Below, one piece after another: positions 1 through 6,987 of a DNA stretch of 10,683 nucleotides (the first letter of the stretch is position 1; the number at the start of each line of letters is the position of its first letter). Source of the stretch: a bacterium (lineage in GTDB: Bacteria > Spirochaetota > UBA4802 > UBA5550); NCBI GenBank assembly GCA_024224995.1, contig JAAENB010000047.1:1-10683 (forward strand). Reading direction: 5' to 3'. The translations under genes were made by a program, and so were the position numbers. A model generated the notes under the pieces. It did not search any database and was not told the DNA's origin. It saw only the letters and a list, made by a program, of their open reading frames with translations.

Positions 1-1
1 G

Positions 2-169
2 GAGATCCTGGACAATGGAGTGGGCCTTGAAAAAGAGGACGTATTTTCCCGTTCCCTGGGCAATATATTACAGCGAATGAAATACTGCTATGCCGACGCC
101 GAATTAACAATAAGCAACAGGGATGATGAACAGGGAGTCCGCGTACAGGTATGGTTCCGTGTACGGTAA
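2..169 (+). CDS. Sensor histidine kinase, C-terminal fragment
   Basis: This is the last 55 codons of a gene that begins outside the window; only the reading frame starting at base 2 is open, ending at TAA 167-169. The fragment begins inside an ATP-binding GHKL (HATPase_c) domain. EILDNGVGL is the G1 box that contacts the adenine of ATP, and LGNILQRMKYCY matches the position where LytS/NarX-type kinases carry a G-x-x-N-x-x-x-R-hydrophobic helix. The final strands (AELTISN, GVRVQVWFRVR) match the end of this fold. The usual phosphoacceptor and sensor parts are not in view, so the signal sensed cannot be told. The last codons and the stop form one arm of a small inverted repeat with 212-221. Kinase fold fairly sure; subfamily is inference. 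Confidence 0.75.
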   Translation, partial: EILDNGVGLEKEDVFSRSLGNILQRMKYCYADAELTISNRDDEQGVRVQVWFRVR

Positions 170-221
170 CCCTGTAGGGGCACGGCGTGCCGTGCCCGAA
201 TTTGAAGGAGTCCGTACACGG
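157..221. repeat. Palindromic repeat downstream of the kinase gene
   Basis: A near-perfect palindrome at 178-197 (GGGCACGGC, two central bases, GCCGTGCCC) follows GTAG. It is enclosed by an outer 10-bp inverted repeat, CCGTGTACGG at 157-166 and CCGTACACGG at 212-221, whose left arm overlaps the end of the kinase gene. The GTAG-plus-palindrome layout resembles the repeats at 7710, 9114 and 10451, although the arm sequence differs. There is no T-tract after it, so it is not a standard intrinsic terminator. A small dispersed (REP-like) element is the best reading. Confidence 0.6.
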
Positions 222-248
222 TAATTATATACATGAAACGTTTTTTGT

Positions 249-277
249 TTGACATAAAGGTCAGTAAAAATTACTCA
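249..277 (+). promoter_or_regulatory. Possible tgt promoter (good -35, poor -10)
   Basis: A perfect TTGACA lies at 249-254, 58 bases before the tgt ATG. At the ideal 17-bp spacing the -10 would be TACTCA (272-277), a poor match, so the pairing is doubtful. The spacer upstream of tgt is otherwise AT-rich and has no better pair. Confidence 0.3.
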
Positions 278-311
278 AGTTCATATACGTTTCTATCGTA
301 TATAAGAGCAT

Positions 312-1433
312 ATGAAATTTCGGATAATTGATAAAGATAGAGAGACAAAAGCCAGGCATGGAGAAATAGAGACAAGCAGAGGCTCTATAAAAACGCCAGT
401 ATTTATGCCGGTAGCAACACGGTCTGCCATACGGGCACTCACGTTCAGGGATATAGAAGAGATAGGTTTTGATATAGTGTTATCCAATACCTATCATTTG
501 TATATACGTCCGGGAACAGGGGTACTGGAAAGTGCAGGGGGCTTGCATAAGTTTATGAACTTTAACAAGCCGGTACTTACGGATTCGGGCGGATTCCAGG
601 TCTTTTCACTGGCGCCTTTGTGTAAGATTTTTGATGAGGGAGTAGAATTCAGGTCACATATAGACGGATCAAAGCATTTTTTTTCACCGGAAAAGGTACT
701 GGACATCCAGAAAGTCATCGGATCCGATATAATGATGGTGCTGGATCATTGCGCAGAGTATCCGGTAATAGAGTCGAAGGCAAAAAGCGCCGTAAACAGA
801 ACAGTGGAATGGGCCCGGGATTCGGTAAAACATTGGAAAAACAGCTTTGATACGGAAACACAGGGGCTTTTCGGAATAGTCCAGGGAAGTGTTTATGAGC
901 ATTTAAGAAGAGAATGTGCAGAAAAGCTGGTGGAACTTGATTTACCCGGTTATGCAATAGGCGGATTGTCAGTAGGGGAGCCAAAGAATTTATATAAGGA
1001 AATGACCGAATTTACCCTGCAGTATTTGCCGGAGGAGAAACCGCGGTATATGATGGGAGTGGGGAGTCCAATGGAGATTCTTTACGCGATCCGGAGTGGT
1101 GTGGATATGTTTGATTGTGTTATGCCAACAAGGATAGCCAGGAACGGGACGCTCTACACATCTCACGGAAGGGTAAACATAAAAGCCGCCAGGTATGAGA
1201 AGGATTTTACTTCTCTTGATGAGCAATGCGGCTGTTATGTATGCAGGAATTATACCAGGGCATATTTACGGCACCTGTTCCGGGTGAAAGAAATAGCGTC
1301 TCTTATTTATAATACATATCATAATCTATATTTTATGAAGAGTTTTATGGATGAGGTACGGGAAAGTATTATAGATAATAATTTCCTTGAAATATACAGA
1401 AAATGGGAATCTGTCTATACAAAGGGAGTATAA
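312..1433 (+). CDS. tgt: tRNA-guanine transglycosylase (queuine tRNA-ribosyltransferase)
   Basis: The enzyme exchanges guanine-34 in the anticodon of Asp, Asn, His and Tyr tRNAs for preQ1, an early committed step of queuosine synthesis in the cytoplasm. The 373-residue length is typical. Visible landmarks are DSGGFQ with the general-base Asp91, GGLSVG near residues 217-222, and VDMFDCVMPTR with the nucleophile Asp268. The zinc ligands Cys306, Cys308, Cys311 and His337 are all present. The base-recognition motif reads LDHCAEYP (145 onward) where the well-studied enzymes have DEC. The usual PTRNARNG reads PTRIARNG and VQGG reads VQGS. The ATG has only a weak AAGAG ribosome site, but the conserved N-terminus (FRIIDKD...ARHGEIET) begins right there. 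No other queuosine genes are in the window, so it seems transcribed alone. Confidence 0.97.
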   Translation: MKFRIIDKDRETKARHGEIETSRGSIKTPVFMPVATRSAIRALTFRDIEEIGFDIVLSNTYHLYIRPGTGVLESAGGLHKFMNFNKPVLTDSGGFQVFSLAPLCKIFDEGVEFRSHIDGSKHFFSPEKVLDIQKVIGSDIMMVLDHCAEYPVIESKAKSAVNRTVEWARDSVKHWKNSFDTETQGLFGIVQGSVYEHLRRECAEKLVELDLPGYAIGGLSVGEPKNLYKEMTEFTLQYLPEEKPRYMMGVGSPMEILYAIRSGVDMFDCVMPTRIARNGTLYTSHGRVNIKAARYEKDFTSLDEQCGCYVCRNYTRAYLRHLFRVKEIASLIYNTYHNLYFMKSFMDEVRESIIDNNFLEIYRKWESVYTKGV

Positions 1434-1459
1434 TATTTTACATTTAATAATTATTTGCC

Positions 1460-1488
1460 TTGACATCACAATTGTATCGAATTATTAT
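1460..1488 (+). promoter_or_regulatory. Sigma-70-type promoter of the STAS gene
   Basis: TTGACA at 1460-1465 is followed after exactly 17 bp by TATTAT at 1483-1488, a perfect -35 and a 5/6 -10. Transcription would begin near 1495 and leave a leader of about 50 bases before the ATG at 1544. It lies between the tgt stop and the STAS gene, which suggests independent expression of the STAS gene. Confidence 0.72.
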
Positions 1489-1543
1489 TATTTGTTAGAA
1501 CGAAATTTTGGGATATTCTCCAAAATCAGGAGGAAGGGAAGGA

Positions 1544-1882
1544 ATGGATATAAATACAAGATCAGTGAATGGTAACATAATACTGGATATTGCAGGTGAG
1601 ATTGATCTTTATAACGCACCGGAGATTAAGGACATTATTAATAAATTAATTGAAGAAAAGAAATATAATGTGATTATCAATTTGGAAAAAGTTTCTTATA
1701 TTGATTCTTCCGGTATCGGGGCTCTGATTTCAAGTCTATCGAACTTAAAAAAATACCAGGGGGGCTTGAAAATTATCAATGTTTTTGCCTCTGTAAGAAA
1801 GGTTTTTGAACTGACAAAATTAACTTCATTTTTTGAGATATTTGACACGGAAGAGGAAGCTATCAATTCTTTCAAGCAGTAG
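1544..1882 (+). CDS. STAS-domain anti-sigma-factor antagonist (SpoIIAA/RsbV type)
   Basis: This 112-residue protein is a single STAS domain. Such proteins act in partner switching: unphosphorylated, they bind an anti-sigma kinase and release its target; phosphorylated on a Ser, they let go. The fold order is clear: first strands (NIILDIAGEIDLYNAP, residues 11-26), a helix (EIKDIINKLIEE), a strand (YNVIINLEKVSYID) and the phosphorylation loop DSSGIGAL, with the candidate acceptor Ser55 or Ser56. I chose ATG 1544 because AGGAGG at 1528-1533 sits 10 bases upstream; a TTG at 1508 in the same frame would precede that site and is unlikely. No cognate RsbW/SpoIIAB-like kinase or PP2C phosphatase gene is in the window. 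The sigma factor encoded at 3165 is a conceivable but unproven end target. Confidence 0.93.
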   Translation: MDINTRSVNGNIILDIAGEIDLYNAPEIKDIINKLIEEKKYNVIINLEKVSYIDSSGIGALISSLSNLKKYQGGLKIINVFASVRKVFELTKLTSFFEIFDTEEEAINSFKQ

Positions 1883-1925
1883 TTGCTGTATTAAGTATAT
1901 CATAATTATGCGTATTATCCATAGT

Positions 1926-1951
1926 GAAAAAGGCCTATAGCGGCCTTTTTC
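1926..1951 (+). terminator. Intrinsic terminator after the STAS gene
   Basis: GAAAAAGGCC (1926-1935) pairs perfectly with GGCCTTTTTC (1942-1951) over a 6-base loop (TATAGC), and the T-run forms the end of the stem. The A-run on the left arm means it could also work on the minus strand. It separates the STAS gene from the lipoprotein cluster. Confidence 0.82.
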
Positions 1952-1984
1952 CTTATAAAAATATACGAAAGAGAGGGAGATCGT

Positions 1985-3136
1985 ATGCTGAAATACAAAC
2001 ATATCTTTAGTTTTTTGGTTCTGGTTATTTTTTTTGCGGGATGTGGGGACCCTATTCCAATATCGGAAATGACCAATGCCCGGAAGGAAATTTCAAGAGC
2101 TCTTTCTGTTAAGGCAGACAAATATGCTCCGGAAGAGATTGAAGCCGCTCAGAATAAGCTGTTTGCATCTCATGATGAGATTAAAAACGATGATCTGGAT
2201 AAGGCCGCAAAAGCTGCCGGAGAGTCAAATCAGAAAGCTACTGAGGCATATAATAAGGCTATTCCTCTACTGGCAAAAGATACCATTGCCATAGCTGAAA
2301 AGAGTTATGAGGAAGCAACCGAGGTTTATGGCGAGAAGCTGGCGGAAGAAGAGTATGGTAAAGCCGGAGAAGCTCTTAAGAAAGCAAACGACCAGTTTGG
2401 TGAAAAGAAATTCTATGATGCGTATTTATCGGCGCTTGAGGCAGATAAAATTGCCAAGGCAGCGAGAAATACATCTATCAGTAAAAAGGGAACATTACAG
2501 GACGCGATAACTGATGTTGAGTATTCTCTGGATAAAGCAAAGAATTATGATGCCGATAAGCATTCACCGGAAAAGTATAATCTTGCGCAAGAGAATTTGA
2601 ATATAGCGAAAGAATCACTTGAGAATTTACAATTGAAAAAGGGATTTGCCGCGGTTGAGGTTGCCAAGATAAACGCGGGTGAATCATATGTGGGAGCAAT
2701 TTCCGGGACTGCGAACGACAAGATAGCAGCTGCTGAAACAGCAGTATCGAACGCGGAAAAATCGGAAGGAGCAGCGGTTGCGGTGGACGAACTGGCTGCA
2801 TCCAAAGAGATGCTGGCAAGCGCGAAGTCAATGAATTCCGAATCGAAATATAAGGAATCCATTGAGTTTTCCGATGAAGCAGTGAAACTGTCGAATATTG
2901 TAGCGGCAACCAAAAAGTCTGACATTGACGGGCTTGTCGGAGAAGGATCGGAAGACGATAAGGATTTTCGGCAATATAAAGTCAGACTCCATGACTACTT
3001 GAGGAAAATATCAACAAAGTATTACCGTGATGAAATGCTGTGGAAGCATATTTTTAGAGAAAACACGGATAAGATTAAAAATCCGGATCTTATTTATCCC
3101 GGCTGGATCCTCAAAGTGCCAAAGTTGAACAAATAA
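1985..3136 (+). CDS. Lipoprotein with four DUF4398-like helical repeats and a C-terminal LysM domain
   Basis: The 383-residue protein starts with a lipoprotein signal (MLKYKHIF, a hydrophobic stretch, then FFAGC), so Cys20 would be lipidated and the protein anchored in a membrane. Gly at position +2 does not call for retention in the inner membrane under the E. coli rule. The body is Ala/Glu/Lys-rich helix, with four similar units of about 50 residues near 45-90, 107-157, 185-235 and 257-306. Each has a KxYxPEEIEAAQNKL-like or related helix followed by an acidic turn and a second Ala-rich helix. Unit 1 (KYAPEEIEAAQNKL) matches DUF4398. Residues 329-380 (QYKVRLHDYLRKIS...YPGWILKVP) are a LysM domain, which binds peptidoglycan. 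The protein probably links or monitors envelope and cell wall. AGGGAG a few bases before the ATG is a good ribosome site. The gene heads a cluster with the sigma factor 28 bases downstream. Confidence 0.85.
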   Translation: MLKYKHIFSFLVLVIFFAGCGDPIPISEMTNARKEISRALSVKADKYAPEEIEAAQNKLFASHDEIKNDDLDKAAKAAGESNQKATEAYNKAIPLLAKDTIAIAEKSYEEATEVYGEKLAEEEYGKAGEALKKANDQFGEKKFYDAYLSALEADKIAKAARNTSISKKGTLQDAITDVEYSLDKAKNYDADKHSPEKYNLAQENLNIAKESLENLQLKKGFAAVEVAKINAGESYVGAISGTANDKIAAAETAVSNAEKSEGAAVAVDELAASKEMLASAKSMNSESKYKESIEFSDEAVKLSNIVAATKKSDIDGLVGEGSEDDKDFRQYKVRLHDYLRKISTKYYRDEMLWKHIFRENTDKIKNPDLIYPGWILKVPKLNK

Positions 3137-3164
3137 GGGGTCTCAGGGATCTGATTGGTGGTAG

Positions 3165-4172
3165 ATGACAACAAAAAAAGTTAAATTAAGTAAACCGGAT
3201 ATGGACGAGGATCTTGATTCCTTCGATGATGAAATTGACACATCGGGGGAAGAAATCCTTGCCGAAACGCTGGATAAGGTTGGCCTGGAAGATAAAGAAC
3301 CGGCTAAACCGGAGAAAAAAAAGAGAAAGCGAAAAGGGGACTACTCTGATTCCTCAATATCCTGGTATCTTGACCAGATAAATAAAATTCCCCTGCTTTC
3401 AAGGGATGAAGAGGACCGCCTGGCTCGCCTGGCCCGCGATGGAGAAGAGAGCGGGAAAAACACATTGATCAAGGCCAATCTCAGATTTGTTGTTTCAATT
3501 GCGAAAAAATATCAAACAAGCGGTATTTCTCTTCTTGACCTTATTAACGAAGGGAATATGGGGCTTATTAAAGCTGCTGAAAAATTTGACCCCGACAGGG
3601 GATATCATTTTATTTCATACGCGGTGTGGTGGATCAGGCAGGCAATTATCCTGGCGATATCGCAAAAGGCTTCTCTTATTCGTCTTCCCCTTAATCGAAC
3701 TGCCGATATTCAGAAAATAGAAAAAGTCCATAAAAAACTGGAAAATAAGCTTGGAAGAGAGCCCACTCCCGGAGAGATCGCAGAAGATCTGGATATGGAT
3801 GATGATGAGATCAGTCACCTGAGAAATATCACCCAGGATTATATCTCCCTTGATTCTTCTTATGGAGATTCGGAAGATACCACTATCGTTAGTATGATAG
3901 TAGATTCACGGGTAGATTCTCCCGATAAAAAGGTTCTTGATGATTCGCTTAGTGATGTGTTAAATGATGTGCTCGAAACGCTTACAGAGTCGGAAAAACA
4001 GATCTTGAAAATGAGATTCGGATTAGAAGGAAAAGAGCCCATGTCTCTTCAGCAGATAGGGGACAAATTCAATCTTTCTAAAGAAAGGATCAGGCAAATA
4101 GAGAAAAAAGCAATACGACGGCTCCGTCATCCTTCAAGAAGCCACAAATTAAAAAGTTTTCTGCAGGACTAA
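3165..4172 (+). CDS. RNA polymerase sigma-70 family factor (short RpoD-like)
   Basis: This factor directs RNA polymerase to promoters. At 335 residues it has an acidic, then Lys-rich N-terminal tail (1-60) in place of the long region 1.1 and non-conserved insert of classical RpoD. Region 1.2 is SSISWYLDQINKIPLLSRDEE (63-83). Region 2 is LIKANLRFVVSIAKKYQ through FDPDRGYHFISYAVWWIRQAI (101-161), including core binding and -10 recognition. Region 3 spans about 175-260. Region 4, LTESEKQILKMRFGLEG...LSKERIRQIEKKAIRRLRHP (273-323), is the helix-turn-helix for the -35. It could be the primary sigma factor of a lineage with a compact version, or a group 2 (RpoS/RpoH-like) alternative; the window cannot decide. 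The ribosome site is weak (GGTGG), and the gene probably shares a transcript with the lipoprotein gene. Confidence 0.93.
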   Translation: MTTKKVKLSKPDMDEDLDSFDDEIDTSGEEILAETLDKVGLEDKEPAKPEKKKRKRKGDYSDSSISWYLDQINKIPLLSRDEEDRLARLARDGEESGKNTLIKANLRFVVSIAKKYQTSGISLLDLINEGNMGLIKAAEKFDPDRGYHFISYAVWWIRQAIILAISQKASLIRLPLNRTADIQKIEKVHKKLENKLGREPTPGEIAEDLDMDDDEISHLRNITQDYISLDSSYGDSEDTTIVSMIVDSRVDSPDKKVLDDSLSDVLNDVLETLTESEKQILKMRFGLEGKEPMSLQQIGDKFNLSKERIRQIEKKAIRRLRHPSRSHKLKSFLQD

Positions 4173-5267
4173 ATGGTTAAGTTTTTTATCCCCGGATTGA
4201 TTTTAGGAGTACTACTGAATATCTTCTTGTTTGAGCCCGCAAGCGGAGGCGAGATTTATCCTGAGTATTACTCAAAAATAGATCAGGTCCCCCGCTTTGA
4301 GCGTTCATCTAACCCCGCAGTAGGTAATTCTGCCGAATTCCTGGTACGGGATAATAAAAAGGTCTTTCTTTTAAAGGGAGACGGAAGTATATCCGTGAAA
4401 ACTGTTCTTGAGGATTCCCTGGGAACTTTTAGCGGGAACGGCAAATATTACGCAACCTTTCAAAAAACAGGCTCCGCTATTGAGTTTTTCAGTATTACGG
4501 GAGAACGGTTCTGGAAACTGAAATCACGGGAATATCCCTATCTTTCAAATAATGGCAAACTTATTTTTCTGCTCAACGGAGATCACAGCAAGGTGCGGGT
4601 TGTTGACTATAATGGTAATTCTGTTGGTATGAAAGAAAAGGCCGGCAGGATGTGTACTATTATCACCTTTTCTCAGCGCACGGACCTGGGAGGATTTGGT
4701 TTCCTGGACGGAAGCTTTTATCTTGTTAGTGAAAAAGGGGATGAATTGTATAGCGGATCGGTCCCTTCCGGGAATATTGTAAAAGGGATGGCTATTAGCA
4801 ATAATGGGAATTACGCGGCGGTTCATTATGGAAATACCCAAAAGGATACTATTCTAATAATAGATATTCCGGAGAAAAAAGAAAATAAAACTGCTCTCAC
4901 TCATGTTCACCCGGTAAAAACATCACTCTATATGGCAGACAATGGCTATACCATAGTAATTGATTCCGACGCGATTTTATATCTCACCGGCAGTGGAGAG
5001 CGGGAATTGAGTATAAAAATTCCGCCAAAACGATACGGATTTTCTTCCATTAGTGCCAATGACACGGAAGATCTTTTTTCCGTAAGTTACACCATGGCAA
5101 CAGGCGATTCCAACCTGCTTCTCTTTAAAAAAGACGGAACTATTATAAAAACCAAAGATTTTACCACAGAATCGTTCCTGGAATCGTCAATACAGGGAAA
5201 TACTCTATTTCTCAGAGGATCGGACAGCCTCTTTTTTTACCGCTTTCATGAAATAATTCCGGATTAA
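4173..5267 (+). CDS. Secreted protein with a probable beta-propeller (WD40-like) fold, function unknown
   Basis: The 364-residue product opens with a signal peptide (MVKFFIPGLILGVLLNIFLF, likely cut near residues 23-26), so it should be exported to the periplasm or be membrane-tethered. The rest is rich in beta strands that repeat in a blade-like rhythm: turns such as GDGSIS, GNGKYYATF, SNNGKLIFLLNG, SNNGNYAAVHYG and KKDGTIIKTKD alternate with four-strand stretches. This suggests a seven-ish-bladed propeller, but I recognise no family or catalytic motif. Its ATG immediately follows the TAA of the sigma gene with zero spacing, and AGGAC sits inside the end of that gene, so the two are likely translationally coupled. 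That coupling hints at a shared role, perhaps an envelope sensor or scaffold; this is inference. Confidence 0.75.
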   Translation: MVKFFIPGLILGVLLNIFLFEPASGGEIYPEYYSKIDQVPRFERSSNPAVGNSAEFLVRDNKKVFLLKGDGSISVKTVLEDSLGTFSGNGKYYATFQKTGSAIEFFSITGERFWKLKSREYPYLSNNGKLIFLLNGDHSKVRVVDYNGNSVGMKEKAGRMCTIITFSQRTDLGGFGFLDGSFYLVSEKGDELYSGSVPSGNIVKGMAISNNGNYAAVHYGNTQKDTILIIDIPEKKENKTALTHVHPVKTSLYMADNGYTIVIDSDAILYLTGSGERELSIKIPPKRYGFSSISANDTEDLFSVSYTMATGDSNLLLFKKDGTIIKTKDFTTESFLESSIQGNTLFLRGSDSLFFYRFHEIIPD

Positions 5268-5300
5268 TTTATTTGAAAAACAGGCAGCCCCAAAAATTAA

Positions 5301-5855
5301 ATGCAATTTAGTGAATTTAAAAATATTAATATGGTTCTTGAAAAATATCCCCTCAAGATACGAAGAGAAAAGTTTTTACCCGATTCTACTACAGAACTTC
5401 CTCAGTGGTTTCTTGAAAATTTAAATTTTGCGAGCATTAAAAAACAGCTTAATGAAAATGAACATTTTTACTGTGAGGTCTTTATTTATCCCTTTTTGCA
5501 GGAAGCCTGGAAAAAACACAGAAAATTACAGTTATGGTCCCATCAGCCCATAAACTATAATAATGAACTTACCGGTGAACCGGATTATCTTATTTCATAT
5601 ATTCCCGATAAAGTAATCAGTAATATAATTAATACGCCGCTTTTAGCGGTTGTAGAGGCTAAAAAAGAAAATTTTACTGAAGGCTGGGGGCAATGTTTAG
5701 CAGAAATGATTGCCTGCCGGAATATTAATAATAGTGATATTACCGTTTATGGCATTGTAACATCGGGAGAATTATGGCAATTTGGAAAACTTGAAGGTGA
5801 TGTTTTTACGGAATCCGGAAAAAATAATGGGAATTCTGGATTTTATTTTTTCTGA
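5301..5855 (+). CDS. PD-(D/E)XK nuclease-like protein (HsdR N-terminal style), apparently frameshifted at its 3' end
   Basis: The frame gives 184 residues. It shows the core of a PD-(D/E)XK nuclease fold: a helix with Glu59 (FYCEVFIYPFL), then GEPDYLIS with Asp95, then PLLAVVEAKK with Glu119 and Lys121, and a GWGQCLAEM helix with Gln131. A strand pair (ITVYGIVTSGELWQFGKL) closes the fold. This arrangement is seen in type I restriction R-subunit N-terminal domains and in free-standing small relatives of unknown role. No methylase or specificity subunit lies nearby, so a restriction system is not supported. The last dozen residues (NNGNSGFYFF) look out of frame: skipping one base of the six-A run at 5819-5824 opens a plausible helical tail ending at 5886. 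The ribosome site is poor, and the gene looks AT-richer than its neighbours. It is either a decayed or frameshifted gene or carries an assembly error. Confidence 0.72.
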   Translation: MQFSEFKNINMVLEKYPLKIRREKFLPDSTTELPQWFLENLNFASIKKQLNENEHFYCEVFIYPFLQEAWKKHRKLQLWSHQPINYNNELTGEPDYLISYIPDKVISNIINTPLLAVVEAKKENFTEGWGQCLAEMIACRNINNSDITVYGIVTSGELWQFGKLEGDVFTESGKNNGNSGFYFF

Positions 5856-5886
5856 GTGTGAAGAGCAGATCAAAGAAGCAGACTAA
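5819..5886 (+). other. Homopolymer frameshift site and displaced C-terminus of the nuclease-like gene
   Basis: Bases 5819-5824 are six A. With five A the reading frame would run on as GKIMGILDFIF, then SECEEQIKEAD, and stop at TAA 5884-5886. That tail is an amphipathic, acidic helix of the kind expected at the end of this family, whereas the annotated frame ends in Gly/Asn/Phe residues and stops at 5855. The restored gene would overlap the 3' end of the convergent glycosyltransferase gene by 17 bases. Confidence 0.6.
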
Positions 5887-6745
5887 GGTCTGTCTCATCA
5901 TAGGAACGCGACTTCAGTTGAAGTATTACCTGTTCCATGTCCCGGGCAAAATCGGCGCGGCCTCGTTTGAGCGCGCCGTTCTTAAGAATTTCCAGCTTTT
6001 GCAAAGCAATCTCCCCGGCTTTTTCCGCGTATTCTTCTTTTAAACAAGCCGTATTCCTTTCTGAATTTTTTAATAGTTTGATAATCGCATAGACCCTGAA
6101 TCTGTCCATTCCCCAGTAGCTGCTTGAGAGCTGGTCATTATGCCCGGCGTAGCGGGTAATGAGCGGGCTGTTTACCAGGCCGATATATTCCCTGGCCGAA
6201 ATTTCAAGCCACAGGTCATAGTCCTCACAGGCAGGGAGCTTTTCATCAAAGAAGCCGTATATATCAAATAATTCGCGGTTCATACATACAGCCGAAGGGC
6301 TGATGAGACATAATTCAAGAGAATTCAGGAAAATATCACCTTCAGGTTTCGTGTGTTTATGTTTGGGATTTACCCGCTTTCCGTTCCTGATCCAGATATC
6401 TTCGGTTTGATGTATTTTTATTTCGGGATGAGCCTGTATATACTCCCGGTGTGCTTCCAGCTTCCCCGGGAACCAGGTATCATCGGAATCGAGAAGAGTA
6501 ATATATGGCGAGTCCGCTGCCCGAATCCCCGTATTCCGTGCCGCGCTCACTCCCGCGTTCTCCTGCCGCAGGTACTTCAGCCTGCCCGGATATTCCTTTT
6601 CAATAGAATAAGTCTCATCACTTGAACCATCATCAACAATAATAAGTTCAAAATCCGTCATCGTTTGACCCACCACAGAGTCAATAGCCCGTTTCAACAG
6701 CTCATAACGGTTGTAAGTTGGGATTATAACTGTAAATAAAGGCAT
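5870..6745 (-). CDS. Family 2 glycosyltransferase (GT-A fold)
   Basis: This 291-residue enzyme should move a sugar from a nucleotide-sugar donor to a surface glycan, such as lipopolysaccharide, O-antigen or capsule, on the cytoplasmic side. The N-terminus TVIIPTYNRYELLKRAIDSV (5-24) is the nucleotide-binding start of the GT-A fold. VDDGSSD at 37-43 carries the UDP-contacting Asp pair, and LLDSDDTW (84-91) holds the metal-binding D-x-D. LPACEDYDLWLEIS (170-183) contains the ED motif with the probable catalytic base. The C-terminal part is helical, with no membrane segment, so it is a soluble GT2 with a donor I cannot name. The ATG is preceded on the minus strand by AGGAA at a good distance. 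It stands alone on this strand and converges with the nuclease-like gene; no other glycan genes are in the window. Confidence 0.92.
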   Translation of the reverse strand: MPLFTVIIPTYNRYELLKRAIDSVVGQTMTDFELIIVDDGSSDETYSIEKEYPGRLKYLRQENAGVSAARNTGIRAADSPYITLLDSDDTWFPGKLEAHREYIQAHPEIKIHQTEDIWIRNGKRVNPKHKHTKPEGDIFLNSLELCLISPSAVCMNRELFDIYGFFDEKLPACEDYDLWLEISAREYIGLVNSPLITRYAGHNDQLSSSYWGMDRFRVYAIIKLLKNSERNTACLKEEYAEKAGEIALQKLEILKNGALKRGRADFARDMEQVILQLKSRSYDETDLSLLL

Positions 6746-6773
6746 AAAAATTCCTGTTCCTGATATATCGTCA

Positions 6774-6884
6774 TCAGGGAATTAGTGTTGTCTTTCCGGA
6801 ACAGGAGCCACGGATGGCGACGCCCCTATGTAATACACGATGTATTATCATAGGGGTGGAGGAAAGACAACACTAATTCCCTGA
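6774..6884. repeat. Element with 24-bp perfect inverted repeats enclosing a second hairpin
   Basis: The arms 6774-6797 (starting TCAGGGAATTAG) and 6861-6884 (ending CTAATTCCCTGA) are perfect reverse complements of 24 bp. Inside lies a second hairpin: CCCCTATGTAATACA at 6823-6837 pairs with 6841-6856, with one bulged T at 6848. Together they fold into a long two-part cruciform or stem-loop between the divergent glycosyltransferase and phosphatase genes. ATCGT occurs on both outer sides (6767-6771 and 6886-6890) but not flush with the arms. There is no ORF inside, so it may be a MITE-like or REP-like element, or a transcribed structured RNA. Confidence 0.8.
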
Positions 6885-6939
6885 AATCGTTCTAAATTCT
6901 AACAATTTAAACTGCTGCCGCTTTTGGGCAAAAATAGAA

Positions 6940-6945
6940 TATAAT
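6940..6945 (+). promoter_or_regulatory. Possible -10 hexamer ahead of the phosphatase gene
   Basis: TATAAT at 6940-6945 is a perfect -10 box 43 bases before the ATG, but no acceptable -35 lies at the usual distance. A TTGACA at 6953-6958 has no fitting -10 at 17 bp. Weak evidence only. Confidence 0.25.
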
Positions 6946-6987
6946 CTTTTTATTGACAATATTATTTTATAAAAGTTCCATGGTGGG

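Noticed and set aside
2478..2925. Long open frames on the minus strand inside the lipoprotein gene
   Set aside because: They lie opposite a well-supported lipoprotein; composition is an antisense reflection of Ala/Glu/Lys codons and they have no ribosome site.
5301..5886. Nuclease-like gene as part of a restriction or anti-phage system
   Set aside because: No methyltransferase, specificity subunit, helicase or other defence gene is adjacent; the neighbours are a propeller-like protein and a glycosyltransferase.
5879..5892. CAGAC-TAAG-GTCTG hairpin between the convergent genes as a terminator
   Set aside because: The stem is only five pairs, without a T-tract, and lies within the glycosyltransferase coding end.
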